The notes below the pieces were generated by a model, which saw nothing but the letters and a program-made list of their open reading frames with translations, was not told the origin of the DNA and searched no databases. From positions 1 to 18,590 of the forward strand of contig CASFRQ010000150.1 of NCBI GenBank assembly GCA_949296785.1: a stretch of 18,590 nt of DNA. The letters run 5' to 3'. Every line of letters starts with the position of its first letter. Position 1 is the stretch's first letter. This stretch comes from an uncultured Alphaproteobacteria bacterium. GTDB lineage: Bacteria; Pseudomonadota; Alphaproteobacteria; CASFRQ01; SAAU01. Made by a program: the position numbers and the translations under genes. Shown piece after piece: positions 12,999 to 18,590 of the stretch.

Positions 12999-14622
12999 AA
13001 TTCACCAACCCTTTTTCCCGACCGTCAACAACGACCGCTTTTTTTATTTTCCTGTCGGACAGTTTATTTTGAATCAACGCGTTTGACAAGATTTGTTTTT
13101 GTACTTCTTCCTTTTTTAAATTGAACGGCAGAAACAAAACCGCTTTTTTTCGCCCGTTTATCTGAACAATCCACTTTTTTTCGTTTGGCAGGTAAGACAA
13201 TACCGACTTAATATCCGGGAAAAGCTTTCCCCTCTTTTTTTCAATATAAGCCGTCAAAAACGGCATGAAAACACGGGCGGCGGAAAAGACGGACAAGGGG
13301 ACGCCCCGTCCTTCCTTTTTAAGACGCTCCTCCGCCTTTTTGACAAAAGATTTAAAAGAGGCAAGACAACGGTACACCTTTTTCCCCTGAAACATTGCGG
13401 AAACGGAAGAAATAACAGACGCGGGGACAGAAGAGGATTGAACGGCAGAAGGCATACCCACCGCGCAAGAGGGCGATGTAAAAACGGAAGAGTCCGAGGC
13501 TTCGGAAAATTTGGCGGCGACAGGAAGAGAGGCAAAAGAGTCGGAAAGTCCCGGGGCATCCGTCCTTTCCTTTCCAAAAGACAAACTGTCCTGAAGCAGA
13601 AAGGCCTCTGCCTCATCCAAAACCGCCCCCTCATCAATGAAAAACGACAAGTGCCAAAGCCTGTGAATCAATTTCCAGGAAGACATCAAAACGGCTTCAT
13701 TTAAAAATACGGCTTGGGCAGAAAAATCACCGGTATCAGCGCCGTTTCGGGCCTTTTTTACATTTTCCAAATCGTATGTTTGAACGACAGGGGAAATCCC
13801 GTTCGTCTCTCTATTCGCTGAGCACGCGGTTCCTGTTCCTGAGATTTGAACGGCAGAGGAAAGCTCATTTTCTTCCCCAAACGATAATCTCTCGCTTCTT
13901 GTCTCAGAGGTTTGAACGACAGGGAAAATCCCGTCCTCCTTCTGTCGCGCAAAGCCGATATCAAAACCTTGGATATCGCTTTTTTGTCCCGATATCTGCA
14001 CCTGTTCCCGCCTTGTTTCCCGTCCCTGGTCAGTTCCTTGGTTCTTCTCTGTTTTTTGTGCGGCAATTTCCTCATATTTCCGTACGGAAAGTTGGTCTGA
14101 TTTGGAAGCGGAGATTCCTTCAGGTCCCCGTGCGGAAGATTGCTCTGCTTTCCGGGATAAAGAGGCAGAAGCCTCCGCTTCCTGTCCGGAAATCTGCCCC
14201 GTTTTTGGAACCGGCAAACCCCGTTCCGCTTCTTGGCCGGAAACTTGTTCCGGTCCCTGCCTTAAAGACAAAACTTGGCTATTTCTTTTTTCCTTCGCCG
14301 GCTTTTGCGCCTCAAGAAGGGACAAAAATACCGCCTCTACCCCGTATGCGTTTATATCCCGCGCCAACGCCTCCTCTTTCATCAAAGCACGAAGGCATAA
14401 AAAACTCTCTTCCCCTTTGCTGCGGCGCGCCACATCCAACCGCTGGAGAAAAAGCAAATCCACCTTGTCGTTACCTGGAAAAAGAACTGGCGGAGAAAGA
14501 AGACTTTCTGTATCCTCCGAAGCTTGTCCTTTTCCCTTTTCGGAAAAAGCCCGCTTTATCCCCTCCTCTTCCGCCAAACGCAGAGGGTACATTTCCTTAT
14601 GACTGACCGGATGATTTTCCAT
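12988..14622 (-). CDS. Degenerate leucyl-tRNA synthetase-derived protein with repetitive insertion (544 residues)
   Basis: The ATG follows GGGAAGG. The gene occupies the leuS place before lptE. Residues 89-110 (DINAYGVEAVFLSLLEAQKPAKE) match the LeuRS segment after KMSKS, 'DII..YGAdavR.FmL..sPPE.d'. Residues 308-325 (LNEAVLMSSWKLIHRLWHL) match 'teagveGAwRFv.RlWrL' of the anticodon-binding domain. VFMPFLTAYIE (451-461) fits 'LlaPfaPHlaEE', and 484-544 (KWIVQINGRKKAV to KKAVVVDGREKGLVNFVV) fits the C-terminal 'vVQVNGK.R...kvIvVpgrLVNfVv'. The HIGH and KMSKS motifs, Rossmann fold and editing domain are absent, so it cannot aminoacylate. Residues 111-307 form an insertion of degenerate 16-18-residue units (QISGQEAE, QLSVRKYEE, VVQTSE), with a second Ser-rich stretch at 331-410. 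A functional leuS must exist elsewhere. Whether this protein is made is unknown. Confidence 0.75.
   Translation of the reverse strand: MENHPVSHKEMYPLRLAEEEGIKRAFSEKGKGQASEDTESLLSPPVLFPGNDKVDLLFLQRLDVARRSKGEESFLCLRALMKEEALARDINAYGVEAVFLSLLEAQKPAKEKRNSQVLSLRQGPEQVSGQEAERGLPVPKTGQISGQEAEASASLSRKAEQSSARGPEGISASKSDQLSVRKYEEIAAQKTEKNQGTDQGRETRREQVQISGQKSDIQGFDIGFARQKEDGIFPVVQTSETRSERLSFGEENELSSAVQISGTGTACSANRETNGISPVVQTYDLENVKKARNGADTGDFSAQAVFLNEAVLMSSWKLIHRLWHLSFFIDEGAVLDEAEAFLLQDSLSFGKERTDAPGLSDSFASLPVAAKFSEASDSSVFTSPSCAVGMPSAVQSSSVPASVISSVSAMFQGKKVYRCLASFKSFVKKAEERLKKEGRGVPLSVFSAARVFMPFLTAYIEKKRGKLFPDIKSVLSYLPNEKKWIVQINGRKKAVLFLPFNLKKEEVQKQILSNALIQNKLSDRKIKKAVVVDGREKGLVNFVV
13703..13769 (+). repeat. 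67-bp copy of a porin 3' end, antisense within the leuS-derived gene
   Basis: This segment matches 16392-16458, the last 22 codons of the intact porin, at 58 of 67 positions, including 26 identical bases in a row (13723-13748). Read on the plus strand it gives KYGLGRKITGISAVSGLFYIF against KYGLDRKITGISAVSGLSYTF in the porin. About five of the nine differences are silent in the porin frame and eight are transitions. The minus-strand gene reads the same bases as NVKKARNGADTGDFSAQAVF. Confidence 0.88.
13770..14292 (-). repeat. Degenerate minisatellite in the leuS-derived gene (units of about 48-54 bp)
   Basis: Related motifs recur on the plus strand. A CGGAAA-type core followed by TTG.TC occurs at 14085, 14133, 14187 and 14238, spaced 48, 54 and 51 bp. 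A second motif, TTGAACG(A/G)CAGGGG, recurs at about 13780, 13846 and 13914, with a further copy near 13437. In the protein these encode the QxSGQEAE-like and VVQTSE-like units of residues 120-286. All spacings are multiples of three, so the frame is kept. Confidence 0.6.
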
Positions 14623-14967
14623 TTTTCCTTCCCTGCTTTTTTAATTAACTCTTTCGGACGCCGGCTATTTTCCGGAACTTTTCCATAAGAAACGGCCTTT
14701 CAGAACTCGCATCAAAAAAACGGCGGCAGGACTTAGGCCTTAAAAAAACCGGACACGCCTTAGCCTTTCGTCTTTTTGCCCCAAAAGCATTCGCGAGAAA
14801 GCACTCGCCCGCGTTTCCGTCGTTTTACAAAGCTTGTTTTATAAAACTAAAGACAACCCTCCCTTGAACAAGGAAACGACATTGGCCGCCGAAACAAGCC
14901 ATGTCAACTGTTTTTCCTTCGGCGCCGTAAAAACGCCGGCAACTTTTCAAAAAAACCGTCAAAAAGC
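14623..14967. other. Intergenic region between the leuS-derived gene and the porin
   Basis: No gene is visible. The region separates two divergent genes. The only clear signal is the porin promoter at its right end. No good -35/-10 pair was found for the minus-strand gene, and no trace of the missing LeuRS catalytic domain was recognised here. Confidence 0.5.
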
Positions 14968-14996
14968 TTGACCCGGAAAGACGCCGCTCTTATGAT
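14968..14996 (+). promoter_or_regulatory. Promoter of the porin gene
   Basis: TTGACC (14968-14973) and TATGAT (14991-14996) are separated by exactly 17 bp. The predicted leader of about 70 nt is AT-rich and ends in a GAAGGGG ribosome site. Confidence 0.75.
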
Positions 14997-15073
14997 AAGT
15001 TATATTTTGAATTGGGGCCGATTTCAACTTTAATATTTTCTTATTCTTATCAAAGGCCCTGAAGGGGAAAAAG

Positions 15074-16459
15074 ATGCGTCCGATTTTTAAGCTGTTTTGT
15101 CAAAGAGCCTTCCTGTCCGTTTTTATACTGCCGCTGATATCGTCCCCGGCCCTTTCCGCGGATGAAGGCAAAGAACAAAAAGCCGAGGCTTTTTACACGC
15201 AAATCAAAGCCCTATCGCCCCCCGCGCAGGTCAGACAAGCCGAAGATGTCAATCCGCCAGAAAATAATTCGGCATCGGAAGAATCGTCTTCTTTGACCGG
15301 AACGGATTTTTCCTTAACGGCTCTTGAAACGCCTGACAAAGAAAGCCCTCTTTCCTTTTCGGGAAAGATAAAAGAAAAAACGGGCATAGATTTCACCATC
15401 GGCGGTTACGCGGATATTTACGGCGGCGCCACGCATTACAAGGATGTTCTGCCCGGCGGGGAAAACAGCGCTTTTCAGACGGAAACGGCGAATAAAAAGG
15501 AAAGAAAAACAAAAAATGTCAATCGCGGCAACGCCTTTTTTGACGGCGACCTTTTTATCGCCGCGGAAAAAAGTTTTTCCGAAGATTTTTCCGTCGGCGC
15601 GCGAGCGGACGGCAAAATTTACCTTGACGCGGAAAACGCCCCCCACGCGCGCGTCCGGTTGGAGGATGCCTATATGCAGCTTTCCTCCGGCACTTTCGGC
15701 CGGTTGATGGTCGGAAAGACGGATAATGCCGCCGTTTTAATGCATTATAGCGCGCCGGATGTTTCTCCGTTGGGGGTAAACGACTCCAACCTGAATCGTT
15801 TTATTTATTTCCCCGGCCGGAAAATCGTCCGTTCTGAACGTCCGACTTATCCGATATCCACCGCCTTGAACGGGGAAGGCAACGATTTTAAAATCAATTA
15901 TTTCACGCCGGAATTAAACGGTTTTTCGTTCGGCGTTTCCTATATCACAAAAGGGGACAGCTATGACAAAAACCTGTATGTTTTTCAGACAGGAGCGGAA
16001 CATAAAGCGGGCTACCTTGCTTCAGCCGGTTATTTAAACACCTTTTCAGGCTTCGGGGTCGGTTTATCCGGCGCGGCGGCCTTTTATGAAGGAAAAGAAA
16101 AGCACCAGGACCGGATGGAATACAGCGTCGGCGCCAATATCAGTTATAAAGATTTCACCGTCGGCGGCGCCTGGCGGCTGATTGAATATAATTCGGATAA
16201 AACGGACTTAAAAGACGGATACGCCTTTAACGCCGGCATTTCCTACAACAACCACTTGTTCGGCGCCAGCGCGGCGTACATTCAAGGGGTGACGAAAAGC
16301 AAACCTTACGAAGAAACCGTCAAGCTTTGGCAAGCTTCATTCGTCTGGCATTACAGGCCGCAACTGGACCTGTTTTTAACTTTGGCGCGTCAAAAATACG
16401 GTTTGGACAGGAAAATCACCGGTATCAGCGCCGTTTCTGGCCTTTCTTATACTTTTTAG
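15074..16459 (+). CDS. Outer-membrane porin (461 residues)
   Basis: The ATG has a GAAGGGG ribosome site and a strong promoter upstream. Residues 1-29 form a Sec signal ending ALSA before DEGK. A linker of about 70 residues, low in hydrophobics, follows (residues 30-105). From GIDFTIGGYADIYGG onward the sequence alternates short amphipathic strands and loops, as in a general Gram-negative porin: FDGDLFIAAEKSFSEDFSVGARADGKIYLD, VRLEDAYMQLSSGTFGRLMVGKTDNA, FKINYFTPELNGFSFGVSYI, and WHYRPQLDLFLTLARQKYGL. The protein ends SGLSYTF, with the C-terminal Phe needed for BAM-dependent insertion. It would let small solutes cross the outer membrane. The linker after the signal is longer than in most porins and might be periplasmic. 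The last 67 bp have a diverged copy 2.7 kb upstream, inside the leuS-derived gene. Confidence 0.88.
   Translation: MRPIFKLFCQRAFLSVFILPLISSPALSADEGKEQKAEAFYTQIKALSPPAQVRQAEDVNPPENNSASEESSSLTGTDFSLTALETPDKESPLSFSGKIKEKTGIDFTIGGYADIYGGATHYKDVLPGGENSAFQTETANKKERKTKNVNRGNAFFDGDLFIAAEKSFSEDFSVGARADGKIYLDAENAPHARVRLEDAYMQLSSGTFGRLMVGKTDNAAVLMHYSAPDVSPLGVNDSNLNRFIYFPGRKIVRSERPTYPISTALNGEGNDFKINYFTPELNGFSFGVSYITKGDSYDKNLYVFQTGAEHKAGYLASAGYLNTFSGFGVGLSGAAAFYEGKEKHQDRMEYSVGANISYKDFTVGGAWRLIEYNSDKTDLKDGYAFNAGISYNNHLFGASAAYIQGVTKSKPYEETVKLWQASFVWHYRPQLDLFLTLARQKYGLDRKITGISAVSGLSYTF
16392..16458 (+). repeat. Porin 3' end, partner of the 67-bp repeat at 13703-13769
   Basis: The 67 bp up to the first bases of the porin stop codon match 13703-13769 in the same orientation (58 of 67). 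The offset is 2689 bp, so the two copies form a direct repeat that encloses the intact porin and the 5' part of the leuS-derived gene. Confidence 0.88.
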
Positions 16460-16645
16460 GAAAGAAAATTTATCTGGAGGAGGAAGTTAGAAAGAGGGAA
16501 AAAGCGCGGGAACCTCATCCGAAAAAAATGCTTTTTCTCATATAAAGAATAAAGGCCGAACAAAAGAGGTCGGGAAAGAGGAAAACAGGACGGGAAAACA
16601 CCTTTTTGCCCCATTCGCCCGGCAAACTGTTCTTCCGGCAAAGCC

Positions 16646-16674
16646 TTGGCTCTCAGAAAAACTTATCCGATAAT
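16646..16674 (+). promoter_or_regulatory. Candidate promoter of pgpA
   Basis: TTGGCT (16646-16651) and GATAAT (16669-16674) are separated by 17 bp, just before the GGGAGG ribosome site. The -35 is only fair. Confidence 0.4.
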
Positions 16675-16688
16675 ATCAGGGAGGAAAC

Positions 16689-17210
16689 ATGACATTGAAA
16701 GAAAAAATCGCCTCAGTAAAAAACCGTTTGCGGCAGACGGACACGGCAAAAGCCGCCCTTCTCATCGCCACTTTTTTTAAAACAGGCCTGATGCCGAAAG
16801 CGCCGGGAACTTTCGGCTCTTTGGCGGCGTTACCCCTGGCTTGGCTGCTTATCAGCTTTTGGGGAGTGACCGGCCTTTTGTTCGGAATCCTTTTAACCTA
16901 TATCATCGGGGAAAGGGCCGTGAAAAAGGTCATGGAAAGCACCGAGCACGACCCCGGCTTTATCGTGATTGACGAGGTGGCAGGGCAATTGATTGCCTTT
17001 ATGTTTGTCTCCTCAAAACTGCAGGCGGCGTTTAACCCGTGGCTGTATCTGTTGGGATTTTTGTTTTTCCGCCTGTTTGACATTACGAAGGTTTGGCCGG
17101 CGAATTACTTTGACCGGGAAATGGAAGATTCGGCGGGTGTTATGTTGGACGACTGCGTCGCGGGTGTTTACGCCGCTTTGTGCCTGTTGATTTGCTCCCT
17201 GTTCTTTTAG
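16689..17210 (+). CDS. pgpA: Phosphatidylglycerophosphatase A (173 residues)
   Basis: PgpA removes the phosphate from phosphatidylglycerol phosphate, the last step of phosphatidylglycerol synthesis, at the inner membrane. All family signatures are present in order: KAPGTFGSLAALPL (37-50), HDPGFIVIDEVAGQ (87-100) with the Asp/Glu metal-binding core, FFRLFDITKVWP (126-137), and GVMLDDCVAGVYAAL (150-164). Hydrophobic segments at about 45-75, 100-130 and 155-173 are the expected membrane spans. The length is usual for the family. A GGGAGG ribosome site precedes the ATG and a terminator follows the stop, so it appears to be a single-gene unit. Confidence 0.93.
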   Translation: MTLKEKIASVKNRLRQTDTAKAALLIATFFKTGLMPKAPGTFGSLAALPLAWLLISFWGVTGLLFGILLTYIIGERAVKKVMESTEHDPGFIVIDEVAGQLIAFMFVSSKLQAAFNPWLYLLGFLFFRLFDITKVWPANYFDREMEDSAGVMLDDCVAGVYAALCLLICSLFF

Positions 17211-17233
17211 GGGCTTTTGCTTTCCCCTTTTTT
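17209..17233 (+). terminator. Terminator after pgpA
   Basis: AGGGG (17209-17213) pairs with CCCCT (17224-17228) around a 10-nt loop and runs into six T residues. It overlaps the last bases of the pgpA stop codon. Confidence 0.6.
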
Positions 17234-17234
17234 A

Positions 17235-17263
17235 TTGACCTTTTGAAAAAGCTGTACTAGTTT
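17235..17263 (+). promoter_or_regulatory. Candidate promoter of the FTR-like gene
   Basis: TTGACC (17235-17240) is a good -35. At 17 bp the -10 would be TAGTTT, which is weak. It lies directly after the pgpA terminator, where a new promoter is expected. Confidence 0.35.
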
Positions 17264-17310
17264 TAAGAAAAACATTCAGAAAACCAACTTAAAAATCAAA
17301 GGAGTATCTT

Positions 17311-17568
17311 ATGGAACACGAAATGACGCCCGAAGACATTAACATCGCCCATTTTCAATATGTATGCCAAGCCTACGCGCAAGCGAAAGGGTACAAACTT
17401 TCCGAATACGCGGAAAAAATTTTAAGACGGTGCATCACCAAATGCAACGGCAACTGCCCGTGTGATCCGTCCAGAGGTTTTTGCCCCTGTAAGGAACATG
17501 AAAAAGAAGTCCGGGAACAGGGGCACTGCCACTGCAACCTGTTTTTGAAAAAAAGCGAGAATGTATAG
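17311..17568 (+). CDS. Ferredoxin-thioredoxin reductase catalytic-subunit-like protein (85 residues)
   Basis: An AAGGAG ribosome site precedes the ATG. The N-terminal helix region (EDINIAHFQYVCQAYAQAKGYKLSE) leads to a cysteine cluster: CPC at 49-51, CPC at 58-60, CHC at 73-75 followed by NLFLKK, plus Cys41 and Cys45. The CPC...CPC...CHC order and the 'CHC.LFl' end are those of the beta subunit of ferredoxin-thioredoxin reductase, which holds a 4Fe-4S cluster next to a redox disulfide and passes electrons from ferredoxin to thioredoxin-like partners. The spacing differs from the plant type (CPC-x16-CPC-x8-CHC): here it is x6 and x12. This recalls the shorter stand-alone proteins of anaerobes. 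No alpha subunit or thioredoxin is adjacent. Electron donor and acceptor are unknown. Confidence 0.8.
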   Translation: MEHEMTPEDINIAHFQYVCQAYAQAKGYKLSEYAEKILRRCITKCNGNCPCDPSRGFCPCKEHEKEVREQGHCHCNLFLKKSENV

Positions 17569-17624
17569 GCCCCCGCGAAAAGCCGGCCTCTTCCTCTTCC
17601 ACATTTTAATCAAAGGCGTTTATT

Positions 17625-18056
17625 ATGTCCTATCTTGACAACATCATCGTTGAAAACCTGCCTGGCGTGATTTTGGGCGGGCCGGCTTCCTCCAAAGATA
17701 TGGCGGAACTGCAAAACAGGTTTTTATTGACCCATAAAGAACTGCCTTTGTCTTACCTGTCTTTTTTAAAGCATTTCAACGGCTTTGCTTGGAACGGTAT
17801 TGAATTTTACGGCACAAAAGAGCTCTATTCCCAGGAAAACAATTACACTTTGACCGATTTGTTTGAGGAAAATATGCTCTTTTCTCAAGGAAAATCCTCT
17901 TTGCTCATCTTGGGACACATGGACGACACCTCCTTTGCCTATCATACGGAATTGAAGGAGTTTCAGGTGTTGGAGCTGCCTTTCACGGAACCTTTTGAAA
18001 CCTATGACGATTTTAAAAAGATGTTTGAAGACATTTTGGACGACCTTCTGTCCTGA
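17625..18056 (+). CDS. SMI1/KNR4 (SUKH) family protein, YrhA-like (143 residues)
   Basis: The pattern 'ELPLSYLSFLKHFNGFAWNGIEFYGTKEL' (residues 40-68) is the core signature of the SMI1/KNR4 or SUKH fold (LP..Y..fL...NG....g...yG). It is followed by 'SSLLILGHMDDTSFAYH' and 'FETYDDFKKMFEDILDDLL', the usual strand and final helix. Many bacterial members are immunity proteins that neutralise contact-dependent or polymorphic toxins; others are orphan housekeeping proteins of unknown role. No toxin gene lies next to it here, since pgpA/FTR-like genes precede it and queA follows, so an immunity role has no local support. The ATG has a modest AAAGG ribosome site at a long distance. It may be co-transcribed with the FTR-like gene 56 bp upstream. 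Confidence 0.82.
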   Translation: MSYLDNIIVENLPGVILGGPASSKDMAELQNRFLLTHKELPLSYLSFLKHFNGFAWNGIEFYGTKELYSQENNYTLTDLFEENMLFSQGKSSLLILGHMDDTSFAYHTELKEFQVLELPFTEPFETYDDFKKMFEDILDDLLS

Positions 18057-18144
18057 CTTTAATTAAAAAAACGTTCGGAAAAATTTCAAATAAAGCGGCT
18101 TTTTCCCCTTTATTTCCCTTGTTTGAGAAAGGAATAGATTTTCA

Positions 18145-18590
18145 ATGCGCGTTGAATTGTTTGATTTTGACCTACCGGAGGAGAGAATAGCCTCCGAACC
18201 TGCCTCTCCCCGCGATTCGTCAAAGCTTCTGTGCATTCCGAAAAACGGCGTTTTCCAAGACAAACACGCCTATGATTTGGACACGCTCCTTTTGCCGTCG
18301 GATGTTTTGGTCTTCAACGATACGAAGGTGTTGCCCGCCCGCCTGTACGGGATGAGGGGGCAAGCGCACATAGAAGCGACTCTTTTAAAACAACTGTCTT
18401 TGGACACTTGGGAATGTCTGATAAAAAACGCCCGCCGGCTAAAGCAGGGCGACGAGATTTCTTTTGCCGAAAACTTCAACGCCGCCGTCCTTTTCAAAAG
18501 CGAGGACGGCCCTGTCCGCTTGAAATTCAACCGGTCGGGAACAGAGCTTTTTGAAGCTTTGCACACCTACGGCATTATGCCTTTGCCGCC
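18145..18590 (+). CDS. queA: tRNA preQ1(34) S-adenosylmethionine ribosyltransferase-isomerase QueA, N-terminal part
   Basis: The frame starts at ATG 18145, behind AAAGGA, and runs off the window end after about 148 codons. It begins MRVELFDFDLPEERIASEPASPRDSSKLL, the usual QueA opening ('dFdyeLPeelIAq.P...Rd.sRLl'). Then come LLPSDVLVFNDTKVLPARLYGMRG, the highly conserved 'GD.lVfNdTkVipARL.G', and WECLIKNARRLKQGDEI, matching 'w.cl.kparrlk.Gd.i'. The window stops at 'HTYGIMPLPP', the start of the conserved 'G.mPLPPYI' motif. QueA transfers ribose from SAM to preQ1 at position 34 of tRNAs with GUN anticodons, giving epoxyqueuosine in the queuosine pathway. In many bacteria tgt follows, but that lies outside the window. 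Confidence 0.96.
   Translation, partial: MRVELFDFDLPEERIASEPASPRDSSKLLCIPKNGVFQDKHAYDLDTLLLPSDVLVFNDTKVLPARLYGMRGQAHIEATLLKQLSLDTWECLIKNARRLKQGDEISFAENFNAAVLFKSEDGPVRLKFNRSGTELFEALHTYGIMPLP

Noticed and set aside
13703..13769. GADT in 'KKARNGADTGDF' as the LeuRS 'YGADT' motif
   Set aside because: These residues are read antisense from the porin-derived 67 bp. The better LeuRS counterpart is YGVEA at residues 93-97.
13776..14606. 276-codon plus-strand open frame opposite the leuS-derived gene
   Set aside because: It is a low-complexity mirror of the repetitive minus-strand gene (RFERQGKSR repeats, Pro/Arg-rich) with no ribosome site and no domain. It is kept only as a reminder that this region is open on both strands.
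14756..14794. Shared short words (CGCCTTAGCCT, AAAGCATTCGC) between the 10.36-10.45 kb and 14.75-14.79 kb spacers as copies of a dispersed element
   Set aside because: Each match is only 11-12 bp, their spacing differs (78 versus 28 bp) and the flanks do not align.
17625..18056. Toxin-immunity pair around the SUKH-family gene
   Set aside because: No toxin-like, effector-delivery or polymorphic C-terminal gene lies next to it; neighbours are pgpA, the FTR-like gene and queA.

Overview
The window looks like chromosome from a low-GC, host-associated Gram-negative bacterium, most likely an alphaproteobacterium. The evidence is a leuS-position gene followed by lptE and holA on one strand (the usual alphaproteobacterial order), an outer-membrane porin with its own consensus sigma70-type promoter, several lipoprotein or Sec signals, and a large ankyrin protein. 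Taxonomy is inferred from gene content only.

Left part (1-7.6 kb), AT-rich and accessory in character: the 3' end of a LysR-type regulator; a 50-residue lipoprotein with its own promoter and terminator; a small frameshifted gene remnant on the minus strand; a 935-residue exported protein made of about 25 ankyrin repeats (minus); a CAT-anticodon tRNA, probably tRNA-Ile2, with promoter and terminator (minus); a small secreted Cys-rich protein; a divergent pair made of a YrbL-family kinase-like gene and an XRE regulator around a perfect 20-bp palindrome; a pentapeptide-repeat protein; and an HD-domain phosphohydrolase.

Middle (7.6-10.8 kb): a strong promoter drives a 562-residue protein of no family I recognise, with a possible alpha/beta-hydrolase nucleophile elbow. 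It is followed by a CatB/XAT-type hexapeptide acetyltransferase broken by one frameshift. A gene-free stretch of about 700 bp follows.

Right part (10.8-18.6 kb), more GC-rich and mostly housekeeping: holA, lptE and a strange leuS-position gene (all minus); then, on the plus strand, a porin, pgpA, a short ferredoxin-thioredoxin-reductase-like protein, an SMI1/KNR4 (SUKH) protein and the start of queA.

The most unusual item is the 544-codon gene at the leuS position. It keeps recognisable pieces of the leucyl-tRNA synthetase anticodon-binding and C-terminal domains but has no catalytic or editing domain. It is interrupted by a repetitive insertion of about 195 residues, and that insertion ends in a 67-bp copy of a porin 3' end read in antisense. 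The other porin copy is 2.7 kb away, at the end of the intact porin gene.
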